From Nitrosospira multiformis (GTDB lineage Bacteria > Pseudomonadota > Gammaproteobacteria > Burkholderiales > Nitrosomonadaceae), in the NCBI RefSeq assembly GCF_900110185.1, contig NZ_FOCT01000004.1:1-64000 (forward strand): DNA of 64,000 bases. The letters run 5' to 3'. This document shows positions 9,851-20,171 of this stretch, piece after piece (the stretch's first letter is position 1; every line of letters starts with the position of its first letter). Position numbers and translations under genes: made by a program. The notes beneath the pieces are model-generated. The model had not been told where the DNA came from, did no database searches, and worked only from the letters and a program-made list of their open reading frames with translations.

Positions 9851-11155
9851 CTATTTTTTTGTGTAACGATATTCTGCTGACATTGCGTGTGCCTGCAGTC
9901 CTTCGCCATGGGCTAGGATGGAGGCAATTGCGCCCAATTTCGCTGATCCCTGCTCCGATACCTGAATAATGCTGCTGCGTTTCTGAAAATCGTATACTCC
10001 GAGGGGCGATGAAAAGCGTGCGGTGCGGGAAGTAGGCAGGACGTGATTGGGGCCTGCGCAGTAATCTCCCAGCGCTTCCGATGTATGGCCACCCAGAAAA
10101 ACCGCGCCCGCATGTCTTATTTTTTCCACCCACTTTTCCGGCTGTTCTACTGATAGCTCCAAGTGTTCGGGCGCGATACGGTTGGCGATTTCACAGGCTT
10201 CTTCCAGATCACGCACCTGAATCAAGGCGCCCCGGTTTTCGAGCGAAGTCCGGATTATCTCCTTGCGCGGCATCGCTTCCAGTTGCCGGACGATACTCGC
10301 CGCGACTGTTTCGATAAAATGAAGATCGGGTGACAGCAGGATCGCCTGGGCCAACTCGTCATGCTCTGCCTGGGAAAACATGTCCATGGCAATCCAGTCC
10401 GGATTTGTTTTACCATCGCAGATGACCAGAATTTCGGAAGGTCCCGCGAGCATATCGATCCCTACCACACCGAAAACATGCCGCTTGGCTGTTGCCACAT
10501 AAGCGTTTCCCGGGCCGACGATCTTGTCCACGCGAGGTACGGTATGGGTGCCATATGCCAGTGCGGCCACGGCTTGAGCGCCCCCTATGGTGAAAACCCG
10601 ATCAACCTCGCAAATGGCCGCAGCAGCGAGCACCAGCTCATTTGCTTCGCCCTGTGGAGTGGGTGTCACCATGACAAGTTCGCCCACTCCTGCTACCTTG
10701 GCGGGAATTGCGTTCATCAGTACTGATGAAGGATAGGATGCCTTGCCGCCGGGAACATATAGACCGGCACGATCGAGAGGGGTGATTTTCTGCCCAAGTT
10801 GCGTTCCGTCAGGCTCCACGTAGCTCCAGGATTGCGTCAACTGTTTCTCATGATAGAGGCGGACCCGTTCCGCGGCCTGCTCCAGCGCGTTACGTTGCTC
10901 CGTAGGCAGGTTATGAAGAGCTTGCTGCAGGCGCTTTCGTGGCAATTCCAGATCCGCCGACGATTTTGCATCTAGATGATCGAAACGGAGCGTGTATTCC
11001 AGCAAGGCTTTATCTCCCTGCGTCCTGATCTTCGCGAGAATATCTGCGACAGCAGCCTCCAGTTTTGCATCCTGGGCGTTTTCAAACGCCAGCAGTTCCG
11101 ACAGCGCCTTATCGAACTCGGTATCGGCAGAAGACAGTCTCTTTATCGAAATCAT
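9851..11155 (-). CDS. hisD: Histidinol dehydrogenase
   Basis: This 434-residue zinc enzyme oxidises histidinol to histidine in two NAD-dependent steps. Clear family blocks are [25 protein letters not shown] (about residues 115-139), [34 protein letters not shown] and [18 protein letters not shown]. The ATG at 11155 (MISIKRLSS) matches the usual N terminus. The frame extends upstream to a GTG at 11212 that would add a hydrophobic 19-residue tail, and neither start has a strong ribosome-binding site. hisG lies directly upstream. Confidence 0.94.
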   Translation of the reverse strand: MISIKRLSSADTEFDKALSELLAFENAQDAKLEAAVADILAKIRTQGDKALLEYTLRFDHLDAKSSADLELPRKRLQQALHNLPTEQRNALEQAAERVRLYHEKQLTQSWSYVEPDGTQLGQKITPLDRAGLYVPGGKASYPSSVLMNAIPAKVAGVGELVMVTPTPQGEANELVLAAAAICEVDRVFTIGGAQAVAALAYGTHTVPRVDKIVGPGNAYVATAKRHVFGVVGIDMLAGPSEILVICDGKTNPDWIAMDMFSQAEHDELAQAILLSPDLHFIETVAASIVRQLEAMPRKEIIRTSLENRGALIQVRDLEEACEIANRIAPEHLELSVEQPEKWVEKIRHAGAVFLGGHTSEALGDYCAGPNHVLPTSRTARFSSPLGVYDFQKRSSIIQVSEQGSAKLGAIASILAHGEGLQAHAMSAEYRYTKK

Positions 11156-11215
11156 GAGTGGTAAAGAAAGGGATAAGGGATAAACGAGTGGTTGCAGTTG
11201 CAGTTCCGGCACCGC

Positions 11216-11899
11216 TCAGGTCGCTGCTCCAAGGGGATAAGGAGATAGAGGTGTAAGGGGGGTAATTGCAGCCGAGAAGGCTTCCAGCATCGGTTGTATT
11301 GCCCGGCGTTTCAATTTCAACGCTGCCTGATTGATGATCAGTCGCGATGAGATCGGCATTATTTCTTCGACGGGCTTGAGATTGTTCGCTTTAAGCGTAT
11401 TACCGCTTGAAACCAGATCCACGATTGCGTCCGCCAATCCTACCAGGGGAGCAAGCTCCATTGATCCATAAAGCTTGATGAGATCGACATGCATCCCTTT
11501 TTCCGCAAAGTGTTCACGCGCCGTCTGTAGATACTTGGTAGCCACTCGCACTCGCGCGCCGCGCCGGACTGCGGATTCATAGTCAAAATCGCTGCGTACA
11601 GCCACCATCATGCGGCACCGGGCGATATTCAAATCGAGAGGCTGATAGAGCCCCGCGCCGCCATGCTCCAGCAGTACATCCTTTCCCGCAATGCCTATGT
11701 CCGCCGCGCCATATTGCACGTAGGTCGGTACATCCGAAGCACGCACGATGATTAGCCGCACATCGTCGCGATTGGTGGCGAGGATCAGCTTGCGTGATGT
11801 TTCGGGGTCATCCAGCGGAATAATTCCCGCGGCTTTCAGCAGGGGTGCGGTATCGTCAAAAATCCGCCCCTTGGAAAGGGCGATGGTGATGCTCGTCAT
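11216..11899 (-). CDS. hisG: ATP phosphoribosyltransferase, short form
   Basis: This 227-residue enzyme starts histidine synthesis by joining ATP and PRPP. It is the short HisG form: the sequence stops soon after the second lobe and has no C-terminal ACT-like regulatory domain, so an HisZ partner is expected but is not in the window. Key blocks are [38 protein letters not shown] and [16 protein letters not shown] (PRPP-binding region). It is the first gene of the minus-strand his-hinT-tat series, so the operon promoter should lie in the 405-base divergent gap that ends at 12304. Confidence 0.95.
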   Translation of the reverse strand: MTSITIALSKGRIFDDTAPLLKAAGIIPLDDPETSRKLILATNRDDVRLIIVRASDVPTYVQYGAADIGIAGKDVLLEHGGAGLYQPLDLNIARCRMMVAVRSDFDYESAVRRGARVRVATKYLQTAREHFAEKGMHVDLIKLYGSMELAPLVGLADAIVDLVSSGNTLKANNLKPVEEIMPISSRLIINQAALKLKRRAIQPMLEAFSAAITPLTPLSPYPLGAAT

Positions 11900-12132
11900 G
11901 AAGAATGCGCAAAGGCTGTATTTTACCGCAAAAGTCGTTGAGCCGGTTTGCCCGACAATTCAAGGACGAATGACAATCCCGGGATTCCAGCAGCAGGCTC
12001 CTGAAAATGACTTCGGGAAGCAGAAAAATGACGTCAGCAAGTCAGGATTTCCGGAATTGCCGGAAGATGAGATTCGGATGAGATGGGGATGAAGTACAGC
12101 ACAGTTGCCAAGACTCGGCTCACGATAACTCG

Positions 12133-12242
12133 TTCACAATTTCTTCACAAAACCACAACATTTGGTTCACATATTCATAACGTATACTTCACATCAAACT
12201 AACAAGTGCATCACATATTGTTCACAATATGTTCACGCCCTC
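12133..12242 (+). promoter_or_regulatory. Array of TTCACA boxes phased at 11 bp upstream of an outer-membrane protein gene
   Basis: Copies of TTCACA or a one-base variant start at 12133, 12144, 12166, 12188, 12210 (ATCACA), 12221 and 12232 (TTCACG). All spacings are exactly 11 or 22 bases. Weaker steps fall at 12155 and 12199, and TTACAA follows near 12253. Direct repeats of a TT-N-ACA half-site at one-helical-turn (11-bp) spacing are the known target form of OmpR/PhoB-type response regulators, for example Bacillus PhoP boxes. The array lies between divergent hisG and the beta-barrel gene at 12305, ending about 65 bases before the latter. The regulator is not identified. The rest of the 405-base gap (11900-12132) shows nothing recognisable. 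Confidence 0.6.
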
Positions 12243-12304
12243 GTGGGGTCCGTTACAAACAAGTACAAAATTCAACGTCAATACAACGAGAAAGCGAACT
12301 GTAA

Positions 12305-13429
12305 ATGTCAGTACTACCGGAAGCAAGTAGCAGAGTCAACACAATTATATCAAGGGGAATAAAGAAGTATCTGCGCCTTTGTTTGTTTCTCGGCGCCGCC
12401 TTTATGTCATCCAACGCACTGGCACTGGCGCAAACAGAAGATGAGCTCAGGAGGAAACTGGAACTGCTGGAGGCGAGAATCGCTGAGCTGGAAGGACGAC
12501 TGGAGAATCAGGAGGCTCAGGACGTGCGTGGCAAAGGGCATCATGGGGGCGTGAATCTGAAGAGGTCTCCGTCCTCTGGCGTTGCGCATCCAGCCTTTGC
12601 GCAAACCGAGGGCGAGCCCAGGAAACCCGAAGCCAAGGAGATCAAAGAAGCCAACGTGGCGCATATGAAGGGGCATGCAGAAGGCGGATGGCAGGCTGCT
12701 CATGACAAAGATCATGGCTTCGACAAGGAGAAATTTCACGGTGGCGTGACCTTGAAGCAGGATGCGTTCTTTGGTTTCCAGACCATACTCGATGCTGGTT
12801 ATGAAGTTGCCGACAACATCGACTTCACCTTCTACAGCTGGCTTTGGACAAGTCCCAACTTCGGCCGCAGCCGGGTAATCGCCGGACCTAACGGCATGCA
12901 GGTGGACGCAGGTGGTAACGGGTTATGGACCGAAGTCGGAATGGGTTTGAATTTTCGCCTTTTCAATGACACATTGAGCATCAATCCGCAGTTCGGTATT
13001 CTCAACGGCGCGTTGCTTTCCAGCCGGATTGTCGGCAGAGGCATTCGCGCTGGCGAAGGCATAGTGCCGAGCATCACCTTCAACTATGACAACGGATTTT
13101 TTACCGGGCAGGCGTATCTTGCTTACTACGCCGCTATTCGTGACGAGCGCGCCAGGGACTTCATCCATAACTGGATCAACGTCGGTGTCAAGCCGGCGCT
13201 GTTCAATTTCAAAAATGTCCCGATCAATTCTATCGGGATTCACTGGGAGCACCTGCGGTTTCACGTAGACCGGATTGAAGGCAATCCCGGTACGCTCTAC
13301 AACTGGATCGGCCCGTACGTCGAGTTTGCACTACCCATGCATCTCGCCTTGCGCTTCGCCGCTGGCGCCGATCTCAAGGGTGAAGTATCCAACGAGTTCT
13401 ATCAGGCCAGCATCAAGATGCATTTTTAA
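12305..13429 (+). CDS. Putative outer-membrane beta-barrel protein with N-terminal coiled coil
   Basis: I do not recognise a named family. The 374-residue product has a basic/hydrophobic signal-peptide-like segment (about 18-42, ending SNALALAQ), then a heptad-rich helix (45-72, ELRRKLELLEARIAELEGRL), then a His/Gly-rich region, and from about 145 alternating aromatic strands typical of an outer-membrane barrel. It ends in Phe (SIKMHF), the usual barrel C-terminal signal. Residues 41-90 and 98-155 look like a decayed duplication: AQTE recurs at 42 and 99, and HGGV-N/T-LK at 80 and 145. The ATG at 12305 is the only good start in frame. The phased TTCACA array upstream suggests tight control. 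Confidence 0.7.
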   Translation: MSVLPEASSRVNTIISRGIKKYLRLCLFLGAAFMSSNALALAQTEDELRRKLELLEARIAELEGRLENQEAQDVRGKGHHGGVNLKRSPSSGVAHPAFAQTEGEPRKPEAKEIKEANVAHMKGHAEGGWQAAHDKDHGFDKEKFHGGVTLKQDAFFGFQTILDAGYEVADNIDFTFYSWLWTSPNFGRSRVIAGPNGMQVDAGGNGLWTEVGMGLNFRLFNDTLSINPQFGILNGALLSSRIVGRGIRAGEGIVPSITFNYDNGFFTGQAYLAYYAAIRDERARDFIHNWINVGVKPALFNFKNVPINSIGIHWEHLRFHVDRIEGNPGTLYNWIGPYVEFALPMHLALRFAAGADLKGEVSNEFYQASIKMHF

Positions 13430-13472
13430 GGTCGAAGGCGCTATTGGTCCAATGGTAACTTCAGGAAAAAAA

Positions 13473-14126
13473 ATGAAGCAGAAGCTGGAGCATCTCACAA
13501 GCTCGGAATTGAGAGCCTTGATAGCGGAACTGCGGCCGTTAGAGGTGTGCGATCTGGTGGAGCGTGAACATCAGGTACTGGCTGCGCGGCAGATGCTCGA
13601 ATCCTTGTCGGAACAACTGCGGCACGCCAAAACGGAAGCAAAGGCGGCTCACCGGCAGTTATGCAACTGGCGCCTGTCTCACCCGTTTCGCACACGACTG
13701 CATTATCTGGGATGGATGCCTTCCCGATTTCTTGCAGAGCGCGAGTCGAGCAAATCTGCATCGGAGACGGAAGTGCTGCAATTGACCGAACGTGTTTATC
13801 TTGCTGCCGAGCATGTCAAAAAAATGGAGTGTGAGGCGGAGGCGCGGATTCAGTCGGAACAGGCGCCGGTAAGGGGGCGCATTGCCGAGTTGGAATACCT
13901 GTGGCAGAAGAGGGTTGCCCAGGAACAGGCGGAGCGGAAGCAGACGCAGGAGCCAGCCAGCAACCTGGCGCCATTCAGGGTGCACAAGCTCAAGCGGGAG
14001 ATGAAGGCACAGGACCTTCATCCTGCGGAGGCTGGCCGCCCTTCCGCCAACTCATCCCACAACACCGGTACAGTGGCTAAACCGAGAGAGTTCCGGAAGG
14101 TGGTCAGCAGGGTAGGCAAAGGATAG
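13473..14126 (+). CDS. Hypothetical coiled-coil protein
   Basis: This 217-residue, strongly basic, Glu/Arg/Lys/Gln-rich protein is predicted to be mostly helical, with no signal peptide or membrane segment. The frame is open into the preceding gene, but the ATG at 13473 (MKQKLEHLTSSEL) has an AGGA ribosome-binding site 6 bases upstream, so it is chosen. The middle contains W-R-L-S-H-P-F-R-T-R-L-H, a pattern I associate loosely with helical parts of plasmid mobilisation proteins; that resemblance is weak. The C-terminal 60 residues are low-complexity. It starts 43 bases after the barrel gene and is probably co-transcribed with it. Function unknown. Confidence 0.6.
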   Translation: MKQKLEHLTSSELRALIAELRPLEVCDLVEREHQVLAARQMLESLSEQLRHAKTEAKAAHRQLCNWRLSHPFRTRLHYLGWMPSRFLAERESSKSASETEVLQLTERVYLAAEHVKKMECEAEARIQSEQAPVRGRIAELEYLWQKRVAQEQAERKQTQEPASNLAPFRVHKLKREMKAQDLHPAEAGRPSANSSHNTGTVAKPREFRKVVSRVGKG

Positions 14127-14179
14127 ACCTGTCATTCGCTTGAGCTTATTGAAAGACTTCGAAGCAGCCGTTGTCCCAA

Positions 14180-14234
<55 letters not shown>

Positions 14235-14388
14235 TTTGAGCTTGTAGAAGAGTACAAGAGCCAAAAGGTTAAAGGACTCAAAATCTGCCCCCGGTGGAAT
14301 GGGGTACTTGAAGGCACGGGCCACGGTTGAACACCTTCCGTGACCTTGAAGTACTTCCCGATCTTTCTTTGGGACCTCGCTCCACTCC

Positions 14389-15840
14389 TTAAATATGTAT
14401 CGCCCGCTTATCCACCGCCAATGCGGCCTCATGCACGACTTCTGATAGAGAAGGATGGGCGTGGACGATGCGCGCGATATCTTCACTGCTTGCTGCGAAT
14501 TCCATTGCCACCACAGCCTCGGCAATCAATTCGGAGACGTAGGGGCCAATCATGTGAATACCCAGAATACGATCAGTACCTGCGTCCGCAAGCACTTTGA
14601 CGAATCCAGCGGTTTCTCCCAGTGCACGTGCGCGTCCGTTTGCCATGAAGGGGAATTGTCCGGCTTTATATTCCACACCGACCGCTTTCAACTCCTGTTC
14701 GGTCTTGCCCACCCAGGCGATTTCGGGTGAGGTATAGATAACCCAGGGGATTGCGTCAAGATTTACATGACCAGCTTGTCCCGCAATCATTTCTGCAACC
14801 GCCACACCTTCTTCGGAAGCTTTATGCGCCAGCATGGGACCGCGCACCACGTCTCCCACTGCATATATATTAGGCAGATTGGTGCGGCACTGGGCATCCA
14901 CCTCGATACGTTCGCGCTCGTCCAACTTTAATCCCACATTTTCTGCACCCAGTCCGGTAGTATTAGGCACACGCCCGACGGCAACAATCAGTTTATCCAC
15001 CTCGAGTTTTTGCGAGTTTCCGTCCACATCGGAATACTCCACGGTGATGTTATCCTGTCCCGCGGTAATGCCGTTTATTTTGACGCCGGTATTTATAACC
15101 AGGCCCAGTTCCCGGGTGAAGATTTTTCGCGCTTCCTTCGACACCTGTTCGTCCGCGCTCATGAGAAACTCGGGCAGGGCTTCTAGAATAGTCACCTCCG
15201 CACCCAGCCTGCGCCATACACTCCCCATTTCCAGACCGATGACGCCCCCGCCGATCACTCCCAGCCGTTTCGGCGTTTCGGCCAGCGCCAGCGCCCCTGC
15301 GTTGTCCAGTATCCGTTCATTGTCCACGGGCGCGGCGTCTAATTGACGAGGCACTGAACCCGTGGCGATGATGACGTGCTCGGCCCCGACAGTCTCCACC
15401 TTGTCCCCATTCCTGATTTCAATCTGCCAGAGTTCACGAGCGGCTTCGTTATCCCTGTCGCGCTTGCGCAGCGTCGCCCGCCCGTGCAGGGGTGCGACTT
15501 TGTTCTTCTTCAGCAGCATGGCAACGCCGCCGGTGAAGTTTGCAACGATCTTGTCCTTGCGACCTATCATCGCCGGAATGTCTATGGACAGACCCTCCAC
15601 TTTGATACCATGGGCAGAGAACTTACGGGCGGCACGCTCGTAATTTTCCGAGGATTCCAGCAATGCCTTCGAGGGGATGCAGCCGACATTCAGACAGGTT
15701 CCGCCGAGGCTGGGTTTGTCCTGCTGGTTTTTCCATTCATCGATACAAACGGTTTTAAGGCCCAGTTGCGCACAACGAATTGCCGCCACATAACCGCCTG
15801 GACCGGCACCGATTACAGCCACGTCAAAAGATTGAGACAT
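14389..15840 (-). CDS. lpdA: Dihydrolipoamide dehydrogenase (E3)
   Basis: This 483-residue flavoprotein re-oxidises the lipoyl group of 2-oxoacid dehydrogenase complexes with NAD. It shows the FAD fingerprint [20 protein letters not shown], the redox disulfide [16 protein letters not shown], the NAD fold [17 protein letters not shown], and the interface base motif [13 protein letters not shown]. As the last gene of the sdh-gltA-sucAB-lpdA block it is most likely the E3 of 2-oxoglutarate dehydrogenase; it may also serve pyruvate dehydrogenase or glycine cleavage. It lies 84 bases after sucB. Confidence 0.96.
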   Translation of the reverse strand: MSQSFDVAVIGAGPGGYVAAIRCAQLGLKTVCIDEWKNQQDKPSLGGTCLNVGCIPSKALLESSENYERAARKFSAHGIKVEGLSIDIPAMIGRKDKIVANFTGGVAMLLKKNKVAPLHGRATLRKRDRDNEAARELWQIEIRNGDKVETVGAEHVIIATGSVPRQLDAAPVDNERILDNAGALALAETPKRLGVIGGGVIGLEMGSVWRRLGAEVTILEALPEFLMSADEQVSKEARKIFTRELGLVINTGVKINGITAGQDNITVEYSDVDGNSQKLEVDKLIVAVGRVPNTTGLGAENVGLKLDERERIEVDAQCRTNLPNIYAVGDVVRGPMLAHKASEEGVAVAEMIAGQAGHVNLDAIPWVIYTSPEIAWVGKTEQELKAVGVEYKAGQFPFMANGRARALGETAGFVKVLADAGTDRILGIHMIGPYVSELIAEAVVAMEFAASSEDIARIVHAHPSLSEVVHEAALAVDKRAIHI

Positions 15841-15924
15841 ATTTTCTCTTTATTGTTTACCAAGGAATACAAAAGGAATGCAAGACGCAAAGACACGACT
15901 GCGGAGACATGTGCCCGCACAGTA

Positions 15925-17310
15925 TTAACTCTCAAGCAGGGGGCTCATGGGATATTCGAGGGCTTCCTTCATCGCTACCAGGGAAAGCACGGCTTCTCGC
16001 CCGTCTATGATGCGGTGGTCATAGGATAGCGCCAAATAGCACATCGGACGAATCACGATTTGGCCGTTTTCGACCACCGGGCGCTCCTTGGTTGCGTGAA
16101 TGCCAAGAATGGCGCTCTGCGGGGGATTGATGATGGGGGTGGAAAGCATCGAACCAAAGACGCCGCCGTTGGTGATCGAAAAAGTGCCGCCGGTCAATTC
16201 CTCGATGGTCAGTTTGCCATCCTGTGCGCGGCGGCCAAAATCAGCGACCTGCCTTTCAATTTCCGCCTGCGACAAGGAATCCGCATTGCGAATGATGGGC
16301 ACGACTAGCCCGCGCGCACTGCTCACCGCCATACCGATATCATAGTATTCGTGATAGACGATATCGTTGCCATCCACTGAAGCATTGACGATGGGAAATT
16401 TTTTGAGCGCCGCCACCGCCGCTTTGACAAAGAATGACATGAGACCTAGTTTGACGCCGTGCTCTTTTTCGAATTTGTCCTTGTAGCGGGCGCGCAAATC
16501 CATGATCGCCTGCATGTTGACTTCGTTGAAGGTGGTAAGAATGGCAGCGGTGGATTGCGACTGCACCAGACGCTCTGCAATGCGGGCGCGCAGGCGCGAC
16601 ATGGCCACTCTTTTTTCGCTGCGTTTCCCCTCAGCCTTGCCTTCGGCCATCCGAGGGGCGGGCTCAGGGGCGCGTGAAACGGGTGGGGCAGGCGGAGTGG
16701 GTGAAGTTGCCGGAGCTTGCGGAACCGCAGGAGAAGGCGAGGGGGCGATATTGGCTTCTGAGCGTTTTTGTTCTACATAAGCCGCCACGTCTTCCTTGGT
16801 GACGCGACCATCACGCCCGCTGCCTTTAATGGCGTTAATTTCTTCCAGCGTCAGATTTTCCTGTGCAGCCAGTTTTTGCGCGGCAGGCATCATTCCCGGA
16901 GTTTCCGCAGCAGTTGTGGAAGCCGGGGCAGTTGCGGAAGGCGGAGCAGCTTCTGCCCCTTTTTTGGCCGGCCTGGCTTCGGCGGCAGAAGGCGCTGCTC
17001 CGGATTCGGTTGCTTTGGACCTGGTTGGGGCTGCGGCTGAAGCTGCCTGCGTGTTACCCTCTACCGCACCTGCTTCGGTATCTATCATGGCGATGACTTC
17101 GCCGCCAGTCACCGTTGCTCCGTCTCCCTTGATGATTTTCGCCAGTGTTCCCGTAGCGGGAGCTGGCAACTCCATCACGACTTTATCGGTCTCGACGTCG
17201 ATCAGATTTTCGTCACGCTCAACGTGCTCACCTTCCTTTTTATGCCAGGAAAGGAGCGTTGCCTCGGCCACTGATTCGGATAACGCGGGAACTTTGATAT
17301 CGACGCGCAT
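15925..17310 (-). CDS. sucB: 2-oxoglutarate dehydrogenase E2, dihydrolipoyl succinyltransferase
   Basis: This is the 461-residue core of the 2-oxoglutarate dehydrogenase complex. The N-terminal lipoyl domain carries Lys43 in ETDKVVMELPAP. An Ala/Pro-rich linker (about 90-135) leads to the E3-binding domain (AAQKLAAQENLTLEEINAIKGSGRDGRVTKEDV region), a second flexible linker, then the catalytic domain with DHRIIDG near the C terminus. The frame stays open into sucA, but the ATG at 17310 has a GAGGAAG ribosome-binding site and begins MRVDIKVPALSESV, the family start. It lies 23 bases after sucA. Confidence 0.96.
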   Translation of the reverse strand: MRVDIKVPALSESVAEATLLSWHKKEGEHVERDENLIDVETDKVVMELPAPATGTLAKIIKGDGATVTGGEVIAMIDTEAGAVEGNTQAASAAAPTRSKATESGAAPSAAEARPAKKGAEAAPPSATAPASTTAAETPGMMPAAQKLAAQENLTLEEINAIKGSGRDGRVTKEDVAAYVEQKRSEANIAPSPSPAVPQAPATSPTPPAPPVSRAPEPAPRMAEGKAEGKRSEKRVAMSRLRARIAERLVQSQSTAAILTTFNEVNMQAIMDLRARYKDKFEKEHGVKLGLMSFFVKAAVAALKKFPIVNASVDGNDIVYHEYYDIGMAVSSARGLVVPIIRNADSLSQAEIERQVADFGRRAQDGKLTIEELTGGTFSITNGGVFGSMLSTPIINPPQSAILGIHATKERPVVENGQIVIRPMCYLALSYDHRIIDGREAVLSLVAMKEALEYPMSPLLES

Positions 17311-17333
17311 ATTCTTCCTCTGCCTCCAGGTAT

Positions 17334-20141
17334 TCAGATTCTTTCGCGAAACGCAGATACGATCAACTCGTTCTGCTGTTCGTTGTGTTTCATCAGATAA
17401 CCCGCCGCCGGAGAGGCCGACGAGGGGCGCAGTGCATCCCCGAGGACCTGATCCGGGCGCTTGTGACGCAGCAGGTAGTGCTGGATACGGTGCCACGCAC
17501 CCTGATTGCGGGGTTCTTCCTGGCACCAGAGTATATCCCTGGCCCGCGGATAGCGCTCGACCTCGGCCTGGAAATCATCATGGGGAAACGGATACAGTTG
17601 TTCGATGCGGATAATGGCGACATCCTCGACCTTGTTCTTGCGCCGATATGCCGCGAGATCAAAGTAAACCTTTCCATTGCAGGCGATCAGCCGCCGTACC
17701 TTCTTCGGATCGAGTTTCTCCACATCGGAAATGATGTTCCGGAAGCCGCCATCAACCAGATCTTCCAGGCTGGATACAGACTCCTTATGGCGTAAAAGGC
17801 TTTTCGGACTCATGATGACGAGAGGCTTTCGTAGCGGCCGCACCATCTGGCGGCGCAACAGGTGAAACATTTGAGCAGGCGTGGTTGGAACACATACCTG
17901 GATGTTGTATTGCGCACACAGTTGCAGATATCGTTCCAGCCGGGCGGAGGAATGTTCAGGTCCCTGGCCTTCATAGCCATGCGGGAGCATCATCACCAGA
18001 CCGCACAAGCGACCCCATTTGGCTTGGCCCGATGCGATGAACTGGTCGATCACAACCTGGGCGCCATTCGCGAAATCGCCAAACTGCGCTTCCCACATCA
18101 CCAACTCATCGGGCGTAGCGGTGGCATAGCCGTATTCGAAAGCCAGAACCGCTTCTTCGGATAATACAGAGTCGATTATCACGAAATCCGGCTGATCCGG
18201 TTTGATGTGGCGCAATGGAATATACGTCCCCTCACTCCACCTTTCACGGTTCTGGTCGTGCAGAACCGCATGACGATGAAAGAACGTTCCGCGCCCCGAG
18301 TCCTGTCCGGAAATGCGGATTGGATATCCATCATTTAACAGAGCGGCATAAGCAAGGGTTTCAGCCATGCCCCAATCCAGCGGCAGTTTTCCTTCCCCCA
18401 TCAGCCGGCGATCGGAGACGATTTTTTCCACGCGTGGATGCAACTTGAATTTCGACGGGATATCGGTGAGTCGCTCTGCCAGCTTGCGAAGTTCAGCCAG
18501 GGGCAATCCGGTAGGTACTTTTGCATCCCAGGCGGTCTCTTTCAGAAACGGCGTCCAGTCCACCGCGTTGGGGGATTTATAACCGTAGACGATGGTCTTG
18601 TTGGGATTGCGCCCCGCATCCATGTCATCCCGATACGCCTTTATCAGCCGATCGGCCGTGCCGCTATCGATCACGCCTTCGGCCTCCAGCTTGTCTGCAT
18701 AAAGCTTGCGCGTACCGGGATGCTGGCCGATGATCTTGTACATAAGCGGCTGGGTCACCATCGGCTCATCCTGCTCGTTGTGGCCCAGCGTGCGGTAGCA
18801 GACCATATCCACGACCACATCCTTGTGAAACTGCATGCGGAAATCGAGCGCGATTTCGGTCACCATGACGACCGCTTCCGGATCATCCCCGTTCACGTGG
18901 AAAATCGGGGCTTCGATCATCTTCGATACATCGGTGCAATAAAGCGTCGAGCGGGCATCACGGGGATCGGAGGTCGTGAAACCGATCTGATTGTTGATAA
19001 TGATGTGCATCGTGCCGCCAGTGCCATAGCCCCGCGTCTGCGACAGGTTCAATGTTTCCATTACCACACCTTGGGCGGAATAGGCGGCATCGCCGTGCAA
19101 CAACACAGGTAGCACCAGATCGCCATCCCTATCCTGCAAGCGGTGTTGGCGCGCACGCACCGAACCCTGGACGACCGGATCCACGATTTCGAGGTGAGAG
19201 GGGTTGAAGGCCAGGGAGAGGCCCATGATGCCGCCGGGCGTGGAAACCGCGGAGGAAAAGCCCTGGTGGTATTTGACGTCGCCTTCGGTCAGATCCTGCG
19301 CATGCTTGCCTTCAAATTCCTGGAACAGGTCGGCCGGCAGCTTGCCGAGTGTGTTGACCAATACATTGAGGCGGCCGCGGTGCGCCATGCCGATCACCAG
19401 TTGCTGCACGCCCATTTGACCTGCGCGCTGGAGCAGATTGTCCAGCAGCGGAATCATGCTCTCGCCTCCTTCGCCGGAAAATCGCTTCTGCCCCACATAC
19501 CGTGTATGCAGGTACTTTTCCAGACCTTCCGCCGCGGTGAGCCGTTCCAGAATATGGCGTTTATATTCTGGTTCGAAATCGGGTTGCGCGCGCGGACCCT
19601 CGATGCGGTTCTGTATCCAGCGTTTTTGCTCGGTATCGGTGATATACATATACTCGACACCGATTTTGCCGCAGTAAGTTTGCCGCAGCGTCTGCAAAAT
19701 TTCCCTGAGCGAAGCGCGAGGCGGACCAAACAACGAACCCGTGCCGAATACCATATTCATGTCAGCTTCGGCCAAGCCGTAATAGCCCGGATCGAGTTCG
19801 GGAACGTGCGGTTTATCGTAGTGCTGGAGAGGGTCGAGATCGGCATGGCGCACACCGAGGAAGCGATACGCATTTATCATTTGCAGCACGGCTATCTGCT
19901 TGCGCTCGGTGGTCAGCAGGCGTTCTTCCCGCATCGTTTCGACGCCCTGGGCAACGGTAGCAGGTCGAGCAGCGCGTTTACCCGACTCGGCCGGGACTTC
20001 CCCCCTTTGAAGCGCGTCAAAGTATTCACGCCATTCTGCTGAAACCGATAAGGGTTCCTGCAGATACGCTGCATAAAGCCCCTCCACGAAGGATGCATTG
20101 GATCCGAACAGTGGGGAATTGTCGTGTAACTGTTTCAGCAT
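17334..20141 (-). CDS. sucA: 2-oxoglutarate dehydrogenase E1
   Basis: This 935-residue thiamine-diphosphate enzyme decarboxylates 2-oxoglutarate and passes succinyl to the E2 lipoyl arm. Recognisable are the N-terminal SPLFGSNASFVEGLYAAYLQEP (E2-interaction region), MAHRGRLNVLVNTLGK, FNPSHLEIVDPVVQGSVRARQ, the TPP/metal motif with HGDAAYSAQGVV, and the C-terminal MSPKSLLRHK. The length is full, with no frameshift. If the host is an ammonia oxidiser this is of interest, because activity of this enzyme has been reported as absent or low in cultured relatives although the genes exist. Confidence 0.97.
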   Translation of the reverse strand: MLKQLHDNSPLFGSNASFVEGLYAAYLQEPLSVSAEWREYFDALQRGEVPAESGKRAARPATVAQGVETMREERLLTTERKQIAVLQMINAYRFLGVRHADLDPLQHYDKPHVPELDPGYYGLAEADMNMVFGTGSLFGPPRASLREILQTLRQTYCGKIGVEYMYITDTEQKRWIQNRIEGPRAQPDFEPEYKRHILERLTAAEGLEKYLHTRYVGQKRFSGEGGESMIPLLDNLLQRAGQMGVQQLVIGMAHRGRLNVLVNTLGKLPADLFQEFEGKHAQDLTEGDVKYHQGFSSAVSTPGGIMGLSLAFNPSHLEIVDPVVQGSVRARQHRLQDRDGDLVLPVLLHGDAAYSAQGVVMETLNLSQTRGYGTGGTMHIIINNQIGFTTSDPRDARSTLYCTDVSKMIEAPIFHVNGDDPEAVVMVTEIALDFRMQFHKDVVVDMVCYRTLGHNEQDEPMVTQPLMYKIIGQHPGTRKLYADKLEAEGVIDSGTADRLIKAYRDDMDAGRNPNKTIVYGYKSPNAVDWTPFLKETAWDAKVPTGLPLAELRKLAERLTDIPSKFKLHPRVEKIVSDRRLMGEGKLPLDWGMAETLAYAALLNDGYPIRISGQDSGRGTFFHRHAVLHDQNRERWSEGTYIPLRHIKPDQPDFVIIDSVLSEEAVLAFEYGYATATPDELVMWEAQFGDFANGAQVVIDQFIASGQAKWGRLCGLVMMLPHGYEGQGPEHSSARLERYLQLCAQYNIQVCVPTTPAQMFHLLRRQMVRPLRKPLVIMSPKSLLRHKESVSSLEDLVDGGFRNIISDVEKLDPKKVRRLIACNGKVYFDLAAYRRKNKVEDVAIIRIEQLYPFPHDDFQAEVERYPRARDILWCQEEPRNQGAWHRIQHYLLRHKRPDQVLGDALRPSSASPAAGYLMKHNEQQNELIVSAFRERI

Positions 20142-20171
20142 GGCCTGAAACCTCGTCGTTTGACGGTCCGC

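Noticed and set aside
12407..12739. Antisense frame inside the beta-barrel gene
   Set aside because: No domain or ribosome-binding site, and it is mirrored by a gene with signal peptide and barrel features.
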